A stretch of 64,000 nucleotides of DNA. It comes from G963662985 sp963662985. GTDB taxonomy: Bacteria; Chloroflexota; Anaerolineae; Anaerolineales; UBA11579. Each line of letters begins with the position of its first letter. Position 1 is the stretch's first letter. The stretch is taken from NCBI GenBank assembly GCA_963662985.1, contig OY760067.1:2170001-2234000 (forward strand), written 5' to 3'. Below are positions 24,714 to 33,503 of the stretch, piece by piece. The notes under the pieces were generated by a model that was not told the DNA's origin, did not search any database, and saw only the letters and a program-made list of their open reading frames with translations. Position numbers and translations under genes: made by a program.

Positions 24714-25862
24714 ATGGAAAAATTGCGTGAAAAATTTCTTTTGGATCCTAGTTGGACGTTCTTAAATCATGGCTCTTTTGGGGCTTGTCCAAAGGATGTG
24801 TTTGATGCTTATCAAGATTGGCAATTGTTGCTGGAACGGCAGCCGGTTGAATTTTTATATCGCAATTATCATCTGTTTTTAGATAAAGCTCGCGAAGATT
24901 TGGCTGCTTATTTGGGGACAACGCGAGATAGGTTGGTGTTTGTGCATAATGCAACCACTGGGGTGAATATTGTGTTGAATTCACTGGTATTAAATGAAGG
25001 TGATGAGATTTTGACCACAGATTGGGAATATGGGGCATGTGTGCGGGCTTGTGAAGCGGTGATGAAGAAGAGCAAGGCTAGATTGGTGATGGCAGAAATT
25101 GATGCAAGTTCGCCAAAAGCGATTGTGGATTCATTGATTAATAAAATTACTGATAATACAAAGTTGCTGATGGTGAGTGAGATTACTTCAACTAATGCGT
25201 TTGTTTTGCCAGTGGCTGAGATTGTGAAGGCTGCGCATGAAAGAGGGGTTTGGGTGTTGGTGGATGGGGCACATGTGCCGGGGCAAAATCCATTGCACTT
25301 GGATGATTTGGGAGCAGATTTTTACACAGGGAATTGTCATAAGTGGATGATGGCACCTAAAGGATGTGCGTTTTTATATGTAAAACCAGAACTGCAAGCG
25401 ATGATTCAACCGTTGGTGGTGAGTTGGGGATGGGGAGAGGTTTGTGAGCATACACAGACCAATCAGATGGTTAGTTATTTACAATATAGCGGCACGCAAG
25501 ATCCTGCGACTTGGTTGAGCATTTCGGCTACGATTGATTTTATGAAAACCGAAAATTGGGATCAGGTGCGATTGGATTGTAAACGGATGGTGGATGAGAA
25601 TCGGGCACGTTTTGATGCGATGCTGGGGCAAGGTAGTGCGTATGGATATGAAGAGGCGGTGCCAAACCAGATGTTTTGCAGTGTGTTGCCAGCGGATGCT
25701 GATTTGGATGAATTAAGAAAAGCGTTGGTGGCGGCGAAGATTGAGGTGCCGTTGACCGAGTTGAATGGTAAAAAGATGGTGCGTGTTTCAGTGCAGGGGT
25801 ATGTGACTCAAGATGATATTGATCGTTTATATGATCTTTTAAAGGACTTTTTTGAAAAGTAA
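24714..25862 (+). CDS. Class V aminotransferase-fold PLP enzyme
   Basis: The 382-residue enzyme has the isopenicillin-N-epimerase/cysteine-desulfurase type fold. Motifs are FLNHGSFGACP at the start, NATTGVNIVLNS, VDGAHVPGQ and the PLP lysine K210 in NCHKWMMAPKG. Many such chromosomal genes are annotated as isopenicillin N epimerase but are really amino acid desulfurase or racemase-like enzymes with unknown substrate. No beta-lactam pathway genes are near. The ATG at 24714 follows GAGG by 9 bases; an earlier TTG is less likely. It is a lone gene. Confidence 0.88.
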   Translation: MEKLREKFLLDPSWTFLNHGSFGACPKDVFDAYQDWQLLLERQPVEFLYRNYHLFLDKAREDLAAYLGTTRDRLVFVHNATTGVNIVLNSLVLNEGDEILTTDWEYGACVRACEAVMKKSKARLVMAEIDASSPKAIVDSLINKITDNTKLLMVSEITSTNAFVLPVAEIVKAAHERGVWVLVDGAHVPGQNPLHLDDLGADFYTGNCHKWMMAPKGCAFLYVKPELQAMIQPLVVSWGWGEVCEHTQTNQMVSYLQYSGTQDPATWLSISATIDFMKTENWDQVRLDCKRMVDENRARFDAMLGQGSAYGYEEAVPNQMFCSVLPADADLDELRKALVAAKIEVPLTELNGKKMVRVSVQGYVTQDDIDRLYDLLKDFFEK

Positions 25863-25964
25863 GTGTAATATTTATATAAAAGATTAGTGGTCGTTTGCGG
25901 CGAGGGAGCAGTTGTTGAAGCTTTCTATGATAAAATGAAGCGCTAACTGAAAGAGAAGGATCCT

Positions 25965-26588
25965 ATGACGTGGACTGATTTTATTTCTAGGCTGTTGATT
26001 ATTTTTGTCGCATTTCCATTACACGAATTTGGACATGCTTGGACTGCAAATCTTTTTGGAGATGATACAGCGAAAGAAGCAGGACGAATTACGCTTAATC
26101 CATTTAAACATATAGATCTGATGGGTTCCTTATTTTTGCTGTTGTTGGGGTTTGGATGGGCAAAACCAGTACCAGTGAATCAGGCAAAGTTGCGTGAAAA
26201 AGGTAGATTAGCACCAATTTTAACTACGGCTGCTGGCGCAATGATGAATTTTTTGTTGATGGCGATTTTGTTTGTGGTGATTCGCGTGTTGCTGCAAAAT
26301 AATCAGAATGTTTCGATTGATTTGCTTGAGATATTAGTGCAATTTATGATGATTAATGTGGTTTTGGTGGTGTTTAATTTGCTGCCAGTCCCGCCATTAG
26401 ATGGGTTTATGATTTTACGAAATATTTTGCCGGATTCAATGGACAAATTTTTTGCGATCTTAACACAATATGGTTTTATTATTTTGTTGGTGATTTTGTT
26501 CATTTTGCCACAAATTGGTTTTGATCCATTTGGTAATCTTCTATCGGCTTCGATGAACTTTGTGTGGAACTTATTGATTAATTTTTAA
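25965..26588 (+). CDS. Site-2 protease family (M50) membrane metalloprotease
   Basis: This integral membrane protein cleaves or is predicted to cleave substrates within the membrane. The zinc site H20-E21-F-G-H24 (LHEFGHAW) lies in the first helix, and the third ligand D146 is in LLPVPPLDG. NPFKHIDLMGSLFLLL and GWAKPVPVN are typical for this short M50 subgroup, which has no PDZ domain. At 207 residues it is of usual size for the group. The natural substrate is unknown. It is followed after 15 bases by the HD-domain gene and by the TyrA-like gene, so the three may form one operon. Confidence 0.9.
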   Translation: MTWTDFISRLLIIFVAFPLHEFGHAWTANLFGDDTAKEAGRITLNPFKHIDLMGSLFLLLLGFGWAKPVPVNQAKLREKGRLAPILTTAAGAMMNFLLMAILFVVIRVLLQNNQNVSIDLLEILVQFMMINVVLVVFNLLPVPPLDGFMILRNILPDSMDKFFAILTQYGFIILLVILFILPQIGFDPFGNLLSASMNFVWNLLINF

Positions 26589-26603
26589 GAAGGTTTTTTT
26601 GTT

Positions 26604-27122
26604 TTGAGAGCTATGTATCGTATTCAACAATTTTTTAAATCTCTGTTTGTAACTAAAGGAATGGTGGACATGGAATTTGTTCACAAACATTTGACTGCTG
26701 CTCAAGAAGGTGTTTTTTTGAGAATGCAGGCATATGATCGATATCATTCTGTTTATTTTGCAAAGACATTAATTTCAAATGTTTATAAAGTGCCTGAGGA
26801 TTTGATTGTGGCAGCATTGCTGCATGATGTTGGCAAAAGCCGATATCCGATTAATTCTTTTCATCGAATGGGAGCTGTGGTTGCGAGAAGATTTGCACCG
26901 CAAGTGATGGAAAAAGAAAATGAAGAAGAAGTGGCTTTTTTAAATCGTACGGTTTTGGTTTCTAACCATCATGCTGAGTGGAGTGAAAATATGGCGAAAA
27001 GCGCAGGGGTGAGCGATTTGACGGCTTGGATCATTGCGCATCATGAAGATAAGGTGTTGGATGAAAGCCATCCGTGGCATGAACTTTTGGAAACTTTTAT
27101 TAAATATGATGATCTGACGTGA
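26604..27122 (+). CDS. HD-domain phosphohydrolase
   Basis: The 172-residue protein has an HD domain with the metal-binding HD pair in AALLHDVGKSRYP and later histidines in NHHAEWSE and IAHHEDKV. HD proteins hydrolyse phosphomono- or diesters such as nucleotides; the substrate is unknown. The start is uncertain: TTG at 26604 has AAGAAGG 11 bases upstream, while ATG at 26613 is farther from it; I list the former. It sits between the site-2 protease and TyrA-like genes, with gaps of 15 and 8 bases, suggesting a shared transcript. Confidence 0.82.
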   Translation: MRAMYRIQQFFKSLFVTKGMVDMEFVHKHLTAAQEGVFLRMQAYDRYHSVYFAKTLISNVYKVPEDLIVAALLHDVGKSRYPINSFHRMGAVVARRFAPQVMEKENEEEVAFLNRTVLVSNHHAEWSENMAKSAGVSDLTAWIIAHHEDKVLDESHPWHELLETFIKYDDLT

Positions 27123-27130
27123 GGTAAATT

Positions 27131-28132
27131 ATGAAAAATCAAGTAACAGTTTTAGGTTTGGGGATGATCGGTTCCTCGATCGGGTTGGCTTTGAGTAAAC
27201 ATAAAGACGAACTGGAGATCATTGGACACGATAAGGATGTGACTTTCGCCAGCAAAGCGAAAAAGAATGGTGCTGTGGCACAAACTGTTTTAAATTTGCA
27301 TAAGGCTGTTGAAAAAGCAGATATTATTTTCCTTTGTTTGCCAGCGAATGAATTGAATGGTGTGATGCGTAATATTGCAGATGATCTGAAAGAAGATGTA
27401 GTGATTTTTGATACTTCGCCAGTGAGATTGCAAGCGGACGCTTGGGCAAGAGAATTATTGCCAGCGACTGCACATTATGTGGGATTGACCCCGATTCTTA
27501 ATCCTGACTATTTGCATAAATTTGAAGGTGGAATTAATGGGGCAAAAGAAGATCTGTTTGAAGATGGCTATTTTGCAATCAATTGTAATGCTTTTGTTGA
27601 GAAGGATGCGATCGACCTAGCGATTGCTATGGTAGATTATTTGGGAGCAGATTCTATTTTTGCTGATATTCCTGAAGTGGATGGGTTGATGACTGCTGGG
27701 CATACATTGCCTCAATTGGTGGCAGCTGCTTTGGTGAACACGAATGCTGCTCAAACAGGTTGGTTTGATATTCGAAAATATGCGGGGAGGGCTTTTGCTG
27801 AAACCACTTTGGCAATCAATAATGTGGATCTTCCTGATACGATTGCGGCTGAAGCTTTGATGAATAAGGCAAATAGTGTACGTTTGTTGCAAGAATTGGA
27901 AAATGAAATTAGTTCTTTAAGAGAATGGATTGAAAAAGATGATGCACAACGCTTAGTGCGCTATTTGGATGTGGCAAAAGAAGAACGCGAAACATGGTGG
28001 GATGCGAAAGAAACCAAGAGCTGGGAAAAAGAACGACCTGATCTTGATTTGAGCTCAGGTGAGATGCTTAAGTCTATGTTTGGGATGTTGCCTGATAAGG
28101 TGAAAAAAATGGGCAATCGAGACGAAGGGTAA
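27131..28132 (+). CDS. Prephenate/arogenate dehydrogenase-like protein
   Basis: The N-terminal Rossmann domain has GLGMIGSS (8-15), binding NAD(P), with HDKD at the end of the second strand. The helical C-terminal domain has GLTPILNPDYL and GHTLPQLVAAAL, in the place of the prephenate-binding region of TyrA. It belongs to the TyrA-like dehydrogenase family (333 residues), which oxidatively decarboxylates prephenate or arogenate in tyrosine synthesis. The substrate-binding residues differ enough that another substrate is possible, and no other aromatic amino acid genes are nearby. AGGT precedes the ATG. A terminator follows. Confidence 0.78.
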   Translation: MKNQVTVLGLGMIGSSIGLALSKHKDELEIIGHDKDVTFASKAKKNGAVAQTVLNLHKAVEKADIIFLCLPANELNGVMRNIADDLKEDVVIFDTSPVRLQADAWARELLPATAHYVGLTPILNPDYLHKFEGGINGAKEDLFEDGYFAINCNAFVEKDAIDLAIAMVDYLGADSIFADIPEVDGLMTAGHTLPQLVAAALVNTNAAQTGWFDIRKYAGRAFAETTLAINNVDLPDTIAAEALMNKANSVRLLQELENEISSLREWIEKDDAQRLVRYLDVAKEERETWWDAKETKSWEKERPDLDLSSGEMLKSMFGMLPDKVKKMGNRDEG

Positions 28133-28151
28133 TAAATTGATATTAGATAAT

Positions 28152-28176
28152 AAAGACTGCGAATTTCGCAGTCTTT
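28152..28176. terminator. Bidirectional terminator
   Basis: An 11-bp perfect stem, AAAGACTGCGA with its complement and loop ATT, lies between the TyrA-like gene and the convergent methyltransferase gene. Confidence 0.85.
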
Positions 28177-28180
28177 TTGG

Positions 28181-28768
28181 TTAAGCTTTGCGTGTCATCC
28201 AATAATATTGGGCGGGGAATCTCCAGGTGTGTGCTTCTTGTTGTTGATGAATTTCGAAGAACGGGGAGAAGATTTGATGAATTCGCTCTGGCGAGGTGCC
28301 AACGAAGACATCTGCTCTGAAATGATGTTTGCGCCAATGAGGTAAAAATTCAAGTAATAAGAATGGGGCGTTAGGTTTGATGACTGAGGCGATGCCAGCT
28401 ACACAATCTAATTGAGATTGTTCCGTTTTAAAATAGAAACAACCAAGATCGTAGCCGAGATCAAATTGTGGAAGATTGGCCGAGGGAAGTTTGGTGATGT
28501 CATGCTCAATGAAGGTGGTGTTGTTCTCTAAGTGTTGTTGTTTGGCGGCTTTTTGCGCTTTTTGGATTGCCATGGAGGAGAAGTCTATGCCGGTGACATG
28601 CCAGCCTGATTGGGCGATGTGACGGGCATGTTTGCCTATGCCACAACCTATATCAATGGCAGTGCCTTTTGGGGTTTTTTGAAGAAGTTCAAGGAGTTCT
28701 GGTGGGGTTTGAGAGAGTTCCCAAAATTGTTGATTAAATAAATGAATTAATTGATAACGAAAATGCAT
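28181..28768 (-). CDS. Class I SAM-dependent methyltransferase
   Basis: The 195-residue protein has the class I fold: motif I AIDIGCGIGKHA, an acidic residue in VTGIDFSSMAI ending the second strand, and EHDITKLP (motif II region). The remaining strands end in YYWMTRK. It is a small-molecule or lipid methyltransferase of the Methyltransf_11/25 type; the substrate cannot be inferred. The ATG at 28768 is chosen because AAAGGG lies about 10 bases upstream, and this site is embedded in a terminator stem-loop (28774-28798). It follows the SGNH hydrolase gene on the same strand. Confidence 0.85.
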   Translation of the reverse strand: MHFRYQLIHLFNQQFWELSQTPPELLELLQKTPKGTAIDIGCGIGKHARHIAQSGWHVTGIDFSSMAIQKAQKAAKQQHLENNTTFIEHDITKLPSANLPQFDLGYDLGCFYFKTEQSQLDCVAGIASVIKPNAPFLLLEFLPHWRKHHFRADVFVGTSPERIHQIFSPFFEIHQQQEAHTWRFPAQYYWMTRKA

Positions 28769-28773
28769 AAAAA

Positions 28774-28798
28774 AATCCCTTTTCAAATAAAAGGGATT
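28774..28798 (-). terminator. Terminator that also holds the next gene's ribosome binding site
   Basis: On the minus strand a 10-bp stem, AATCCCTTTT with its complement, has a 5-base loop and is followed by five T before the methyltransferase ATG. The 5' arm overlaps the SGNH stop codon, and the 3' arm contains the AAAGGG that should start methyltransferase translation. The structure could both stop transcription and hide the ribosome binding site. Confidence 0.7.
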
Positions 28799-29498
28799 AT
28801 ATCAAAAGATAGTTTGCTTGTTGATGGATAAAGTCTAAAATGACGTTGCTCATCAGATCTTGCCCTTGCGGGTTGGGATGCATGCCATCGATACACAGAT
28901 ATTGGGTGAAATCCTCGGTTTGCAAGAAGGCAGTGCGGAGATCTATGATGGGGCAATTCTCTTGTTTGGCGATATTGAGGATTGCAGCATTGTAACGCTC
29001 TTGCCACCAATAAATGTGGGTGACATTCCCAATGAAGGCTAAGACATTTTCACCTTTGACGTTATTTTGTTTTAAGATCCATTTGAAAAATCGCTCTGCA
29101 TCAAGGGGAGGTAAGGTGGTGAGGATGGGGCGAGCGCCATGTGCTTTAATAGTATGAATCATTTCTCTGACAGAATTTTTGAAAGCAGGAAAATCTGTAT
29201 TGCAAATGTGGGCTTGGGTGGGACTATCTGCGACTGCTTTCCAGTCATAATCACAATCATTTCCGCCAAGTTCGATGACGACAAATTCTGGTTGGTATTT
29301 TTCAAGATTGTGGGAGAGACTTTCTGCACTTTTGGTGATGGTGTTCCCAAATTTTGATTTGTTGATGATGGTGGCATTGATCTTGGGGGCTAGTTGATTT
29401 TCTATTCGATTTTGAGCATAGATATATTTATGCTTTTGATCATCAAACGTTACTCCACGAAAGATCGAATCACCGTGTACTAGGATATTATTTGTCAT
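28797..29498 (-). CDS. SGNH/GDSL-family hydrolase
   Basis: The 233-residue protein is an SGNH hydrolase (esterase/lipase-like). The nucleophile is in GDSIFRG (block I), the oxyanion-hole motif GGND is at about residue 78 (ELGGNDCDY), and the catalytic Asp-x2-His is in CIDGMHPNPQG. It has no signal peptide, so it acts inside the cell. The substrate is unknown; acyl, acetyl or thioester substrates are typical. AAAGGA lies upstream of the ATG. It is between the PlsC-type acyltransferase and the methyltransferase on the same strand, but terminators separate all three. Confidence 0.88.
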   Translation of the reverse strand: MTNNILVHGDSIFRGVTFDDQKHKYIYAQNRIENQLAPKINATIINKSKFGNTITKSAESLSHNLEKYQPEFVVIELGGNDCDYDWKAVADSPTQAHICNTDFPAFKNSVREMIHTIKAHGARPILTTLPPLDAERFFKWILKQNNVKGENVLAFIGNVTHIYWWQERYNAAILNIAKQENCPIIDLRTAFLQTEDFTQYLCIDGMHPNPQGQDLMSNVILDFIHQQANYLLI

Positions 29499-29529
29499 TG
29501 GTTGATTCCTTTCTTGTTTGATTTAGACT

Positions 29530-29587
29530 AGCAAAAGGGGCTATAGTTTGGAGCCCATTTTTATGAAATGTTTTAGCCCCTTTTGCT
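29530..29587 (-). terminator. Long-stem terminator of the acyltransferase gene
   Basis: A 14-bp perfect stem, AGCAAAAGGGGCTA with its complement, encloses a 30-base loop. It follows the PlsC-type gene on the minus strand. The large loop makes it atypical. Confidence 0.6.
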
Positions 29588-29598
29588 GGATCTTAGAC

Positions 29599-30324
29599 TT
29601 AGATATTGAACATGAAGTTTCGGACTCTGTGCAAAATTGAGGGTGCTGTGACGGGAGAACGATAGGCACGGGCTTCACTGTGGCGAATGAGTCTTTGGAC
29701 TTCTTCGCGAACTTGGGCTGTGACACGCGCAAGGTCTTGTGGATTGTTCGGGTTTCCAAAAACTTTGATTGGTTTTCCGACGGTCACGAAGTATTTTCCA
29801 CCGATGACTGCCTTTGAAATATCCATGCCAGTTTCTAGATTAACTTGGCTAATGAGAATGTTACTGCGATTGCAATAGATGCCGATGGGAGTGATGGGAG
29901 CTTGAGTGGAAAGGGCAATGCGGGCGAGACCGTTCTTAAAAACGGCTGGTTGATCTAATTGAGGACTGAGACGACCTTCGGGAAAGATGGCTATGGTTGT
30001 GCCTGATTGCACTTTTTGAATGGCTTGATCGACAATTTGAACACCATTTCCTTTTTTAACTGCAATATGTCCTGAATGGCGAAGATAACTCCCAAATCCT
30101 TTGACGGCAAATGCGTTGGCTGTGATCAAAATTTGGAAAGGATTTTTGGTTAGTTTAGAGATGAAGAATGGATCGGTGGTAGTGGGGTGATTGGGGACTA
30201 AGATGTTGGGGTGAGATTCATCAATTTTTTCTTCATAGACCACATCAAATTCTAAAAGATGGTTGATATAAAATGCGATCAATGCTTTACCAGATCTAAG
30301 GAGGAGCTTTTCTTTTTTATTCAT
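29599..30324 (-). CDS. PlsC-type 1-acylglycerol-3-phosphate acyltransferase
   Basis: The 241-residue protein has the acyltransferase motifs: H-x4-D in NHPTTTDPF (block I), FPEGRLS (block III) and ITPIGIY (block IV). Such enzymes acylate lysophosphatidic acid in phospholipid synthesis, or other acceptors at the membrane. It lacks a clear N-terminal membrane helix beyond a hydrophobic stretch (ALIAFYINHLLEF), so it would be membrane-associated. AAGAAGG precedes the ATG. It is the first of three minus-strand genes, each with its own terminator. Confidence 0.88.
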   Translation of the reverse strand: MNKKEKLLLRSGKALIAFYINHLLEFDVVYEEKIDESHPNILVPNHPTTTDPFFISKLTKNPFQILITANAFAVKGFGSYLRHSGHIAVKKGNGVQIVDQAIQKVQSGTTIAIFPEGRLSPQLDQPAVFKNGLARIALSTQAPITPIGIYCNRSNILISQVNLETGMDISKAVIGGKYFVTVGKPIKVFGNPNNPQDLARVTAQVREEVQRLIRHSEARAYRSPVTAPSILHRVRNFMFNI

Positions 30325-30516
30325 ATTGCCTTCTTTCTCTTATTCAAATTTTTCCTTTTTTTGTCCCTTTTGATAAGACCCCTTTATCTTAATCTGGCAA
30401 GTGAATTTTCTACAGTTCCAAAAGTCAAAAACAATTCATGCAAGTAGGCAAAAAAAAGAATGACGAAAGATGGCTAAAATCATTACTTTTGGCATAGTAA
30501 CTTTTTTGTTGCATGT

Positions 30517-30522
30517 TACAAT
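30517..30522 (+). promoter_or_regulatory. -10 box of the histidine kinase gene, possibly leaderless
   Basis: TACAAT ends 6 bases before the kinase ATG, and no Shine-Dalgarno sequence is present. Transcription would begin at or next to the start codon. Confidence 0.4.
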
Positions 30523-30528
30523 AATTTT

Positions 30529-31806
30529 ATGGCGAAAAAACGAAAAATTAGAACAACAAAGATCCAATATCATCTTCCATTAAATTTTACTTTGGTGGTG
30601 GGGATCATTGCAAATTTAGTGATCTTTGTTTATCAACCTGATATTTATCTAAAAAGTACTGATAGTTGGATCTTAATCACGATGGGATCGTGTTATTTGG
30701 TGTTGCTTTTGCTAGATATGGTGAATTTGATTGTATTTCCGAATCATATGCCAATTGCAATCGATGGAGTGATGTATATTGCGAGGGTTGCAATTGTGAT
30801 CTTTTTAGTGGTGATGGACCCGACTGAGATTTCCTTTTTATTGATTGGATTAATTCCTTATTACACTTATTTATTATCTGGGGCGATTATGACTGTATTG
30901 GTCGTGGGCGCAATTGGGTATTTATTCTATTTAGAATATGAATCTGTCAAGATTAATTTACTGCCAGTGATCGGTTCGTTGATGTTCTTTGTGACGACTG
31001 CAATTATTACAAAACGGTCGGTAAAGGTCACAATGCATAATATGGAATTGATGAATGAGTTGGGTGAAACAAATATTGAACTTAAGGTATATGCAGATGA
31101 AATTGGAAAGTTATCAGTGATAGAAGAACGGATGACTTTGTCAGGAAATTTGCATGATTCAATAGGTCATTATTTAACAGCGATCAGTATTCAATTAGAA
31201 AAAGCATTGGCTTTGCAGGATATTTCAAAAGAACAGTCGAACGAAGCGATTCTAAACTCCAAAGATATGGCAAGCAAAGCCTTAAATGAGGTGCGGCAAT
31301 TCGTGGGGACTTTGCAAGAACAACCTGAGAGTTTTAACTTTATTGAAAAAGCACAAGAAGTAATCAGCACTTATCAGAATGATACAAGAATGATTGAATT
31401 TCATGTAAATGGGGATGAAATGTTATATCCATCTATTGTGCGGCGGAATTTCTTTTATGCTATTCAGGAAGCGTTGACCAATATTCAAAAACATGCCCAT
31501 GCGAGCCATGTGGATATTATGATAAATTTTGATAAGAAAAACGCTGTTTTGATGGTGGCTGATGATGGGATGGGATTCAATTTGCGTCGGGCACGAAATT
31601 TGGACGGGCATTATGGATTAGCGAATTTGGAACGACGAGCGCGATTGTTAGGCGGCGAGTTCTCTGTGGATAGTAAGGTGGGGCGAGGAACTACGATTGA
31701 GATTAAAATTCCAAATCGAAGTGAAAATTCAAAGAGTAAGAAAAATAAGAAAACTAAAGATATCAAAGAGATCAAAGTTGTGAAGGATGGAGAAACAAAT
31801 GGATGA
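30529..31806 (+). CDS. Sensor histidine kinase (NarL-family, HisKA_3 type)
   Basis: The 425-residue membrane kinase has about five or six helices in residues 15-165, without a large sensor loop, followed by a coiled segment. The phosphoacceptor H209 is in LHDSIGHYLTAI, typical for HisKA_3 kinases. The ATP-binding domain has QEALTNIQKHAHA (N box), DDGMGFN (G1) and GHYGLANLERRA with GRGTTIEI (G2). The C-terminus is lysine-rich. It overlaps the response regulator by 8 bases, so the pair is translationally coupled. The stimulus is unknown; a membrane or envelope signal is likely because no extracellular domain is seen. Confidence 0.93.
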   Translation: MAKKRKIRTTKIQYHLPLNFTLVVGIIANLVIFVYQPDIYLKSTDSWILITMGSCYLVLLLLDMVNLIVFPNHMPIAIDGVMYIARVAIVIFLVVMDPTEISFLLIGLIPYYTYLLSGAIMTVLVVGAIGYLFYLEYESVKINLLPVIGSLMFFVTTAIITKRSVKVTMHNMELMNELGETNIELKVYADEIGKLSVIEERMTLSGNLHDSIGHYLTAISIQLEKALALQDISKEQSNEAILNSKDMASKALNEVRQFVGTLQEQPESFNFIEKAQEVISTYQNDTRMIEFHVNGDEMLYPSIVRRNFFYAIQEALTNIQKHAHASHVDIMINFDKKNAVLMVADDGMGFNLRRARNLDGHYGLANLERRARLLGGEFSVDSKVGRGTTIEIKIPNRSENSKSKKNKKTKDIKEIKVVKDGETNG

Positions 31807-32467
31807 GATCATAAAAGTGTTGATTGTGGATGACCAGATGCTAGTGCGAGATGGGATCTCAACCTTGTTGGATATTAAGCCAGACATTGAAGTGGTGGGG
31901 GTGGCTGAAAATGGAATTGATGCGCTTGAAAAAGTAGATGCGTTACATCCGGATGTGATTTTGATGGATATTCGAATGCCAGATATGGATGGGATCGTGG
32001 CTACAGAGAAGGTTTTGGCAAAATATGATGATATTAAGATCATTATGTTGACAACGTTTGATGACCAAGATTATATAATTCGTTCCTTGAAGGTGGGCTC
32101 TTGTGGATATTTGTTGAAAGATATTCCGACAACAGAACTGGCACAGGCAGTGCGCCAGGCGTATCGAGGAATTTTCCAGTATTCTTCTGGGGCGATGGGG
32201 AAGCTAGTTTCAGGTGATATGTTGCGACCACCGCAAGAAAAACAAAATCTGGATGAGATCTATGATATGTTGACCAATCGTGAAGTAGAGATTTTGCAGT
32301 TGATTGCTGAAGGTGAATCAAATAAAGAAATTGCAGATCGGTTGTATATTAGTGAGGGGACTGTAAAGAATCACGTTTCGAAGATTTTGAATACGTTGAA
32401 TTTGCGTGATCGAGTGCAGGCGGCAATTTTTGCGATCAAACGAGGTTTGACACAATCAAAAGATTAA
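31799..32467 (+). CDS. NarL/FixJ-family response regulator
   Basis: The 222-residue regulator has a receiver domain (residues 1-120) with acidic pocket VDDQ, phosphorylation site D57 in LMDIRMPDMDG and K near LLKDIP. A LuxR-type HTH follows (LTNREVEILQLIAEGESNKEIADRLYISEGTVKNHV). It is the cognate partner of the upstream kinase. The start at 31799 is chosen because GGAG lies 6 bases upstream; an ATG 12 bases earlier has no ribosome binding site. DNA targets are unknown. A strong terminator follows. Confidence 0.95.
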   Translation: MDEIIKVLIVDDQMLVRDGISTLLDIKPDIEVVGVAENGIDALEKVDALHPDVILMDIRMPDMDGIVATEKVLAKYDDIKIIMLTTFDDQDYIIRSLKVGSCGYLLKDIPTTELAQAVRQAYRGIFQYSSGAMGKLVSGDMLRPPQEKQNLDEIYDMLTNREVEILQLIAEGESNKEIADRLYISEGTVKNHVSKILNTLNLRDRVQAAIFAIKRGLTQSKD

Positions 32468-32485
32468 GGTGAGTTGATGTTATCT

Positions 32486-32513
32486 AAAAACGGGTGCTTA
32501 TGCACCCGTTTTT
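32486..32513. terminator. Bidirectional terminator
   Basis: A 12-bp stem, AAAAACGGGTGC with its complement, has loop TTAT. It ends the two-component operon, and its far end abuts the stop codon of the convergent dehydrogenase gene. Confidence 0.9.
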
Positions 32514-33503
32514 TTATAGTTTGGTCCAGTCGAGGATGATTCCTAGCATGGAGTAATCTTGCTGTTTTAGGCGTTCATAAAAAGCAGGTGCTTCTTGAAT
32601 ATCCAGACGATGAGTGATGATATCTTTTACATTGAGTTTCTTTTGTGCAACAAGATCTAAGAGTAAGGCGCGGTTAGCTTGTTGAGTGTGATGCCAATAG
32701 ATCGAGTCTTGGGTGGGATTGAGGGGCTGATAGGCGGCGATGAGGGAGAGCTCTTTTTGGATAAATGTTTTGTGAAAGTGCATGGGGACTTCTTGTTCAA
32801 GGATGCCGATGCAGATCACACGACCACCGATGGCAGCATATTCAAATGCAACGGGCAAGATAGCGGTATGCCCGACTGCTTCGAGGACGATTTCTGCGCC
32901 TTTGCCATTGGTGAGTTTGTTTAATTCAGCTTTTACATCGACATGGTCAGGGTTAAGGGTGACATCTGCACCAAGTTTTTTAGCGAGGTCGAGGCGGAAA
33001 TCTGAACGATCACTAATGATGACTTGCTGAATCCCATTTAATTTGGCGAGTTGGAGGGCGATGAGACCAATGATGCCGGCACCAAAGATAAACAAGGTTT
33101 CTCCTAGTTGAATCTGCATACGGCGGATGGCGTGTAAGGCGACACTGCCGAGGGCAACAAAGGCGGCTTCTTCATCGGTAACTTCTTTTGGAATTGGTAA
33201 GACCATCCAAGGTTCTGTGGACATGGTGGCAAGAGAGGCGTGTGAGTGGAGGCTAGTGATTCGATCACCAATTTTAAATTGCTCTACGTTTGCACCGATG
33301 TCTTCTACAACCCCTACTAATTGATAGCCGGGGTCTTCTCGGAAGGCTGGATCATCCCAAACTTGCATGAGGGCGGCTCGTTCTGTGCCGGGGGAGATCA
33401 TTGATTTTGTTGCGCGAACAAAGATCTCATTTTTTTGTGGGTTACGGGGAAGATAGGATTTTAATTGTGCATGTGTTTCTACAAATGTGATTTTTTCTGC
33501 CAT
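32514..33503 (-). CDS. MDR-superfamily dehydrogenase lacking zinc ligands
   Basis: The 329-residue protein has the medium-chain dehydrogenase layout: a GroES-like N-terminal domain (PGYQLVGVVEDIG, KIGDRITSL) and a Rossmann domain with IFGAGIIGLIALQLA, and D at SDRSDFR. The catalytic and structural zinc cysteines are missing: only one cysteine is present, near GGRVICIGIL. In place of the usual GxCGTD it has SPGTERA, as in a BchC-like or sorbitol/threonine-dehydrogenase-like subgroup. A redox function on a small alcohol or ketone is likely, substrate unknown. The start at 33503 has AGGAG 5-6 bases upstream; a longer start is less likely. Confidence 0.82.
   Translation of the reverse strand: MAEKITFVETHAQLKSYLPRNPQKNEIFVRATKSMISPGTERAALMQVWDDPAFREDPGYQLVGVVEDIGANVEQFKIGDRITSLHSHASLATMSTEPWMVLPIPKEVTDEEAAFVALGSVALHAIRRMQIQLGETLFIFGAGIIGLIALQLAKLNGIQQVIISDRSDFRLDLAKKLGADVTLNPDHVDVKAELNKLTNGKGAEIVLEAVGHTAILPVAFEYAAIGGRVICIGILEQEVPMHFHKTFIQKELSLIAAYQPLNPTQDSIYWHHTQQANRALLLDLVAQKKLNVKDIITHRLDIQEAPAFYERLKQQDYSMLGIILDWTKL

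Noticed and set aside
24714..25862. Isopenicillin N epimerase and a beta-lactam pathway
   Set aside because: The start motif fits that family name, but no other pathway gene is present, and this annotation is often wrong for chromosomal members.
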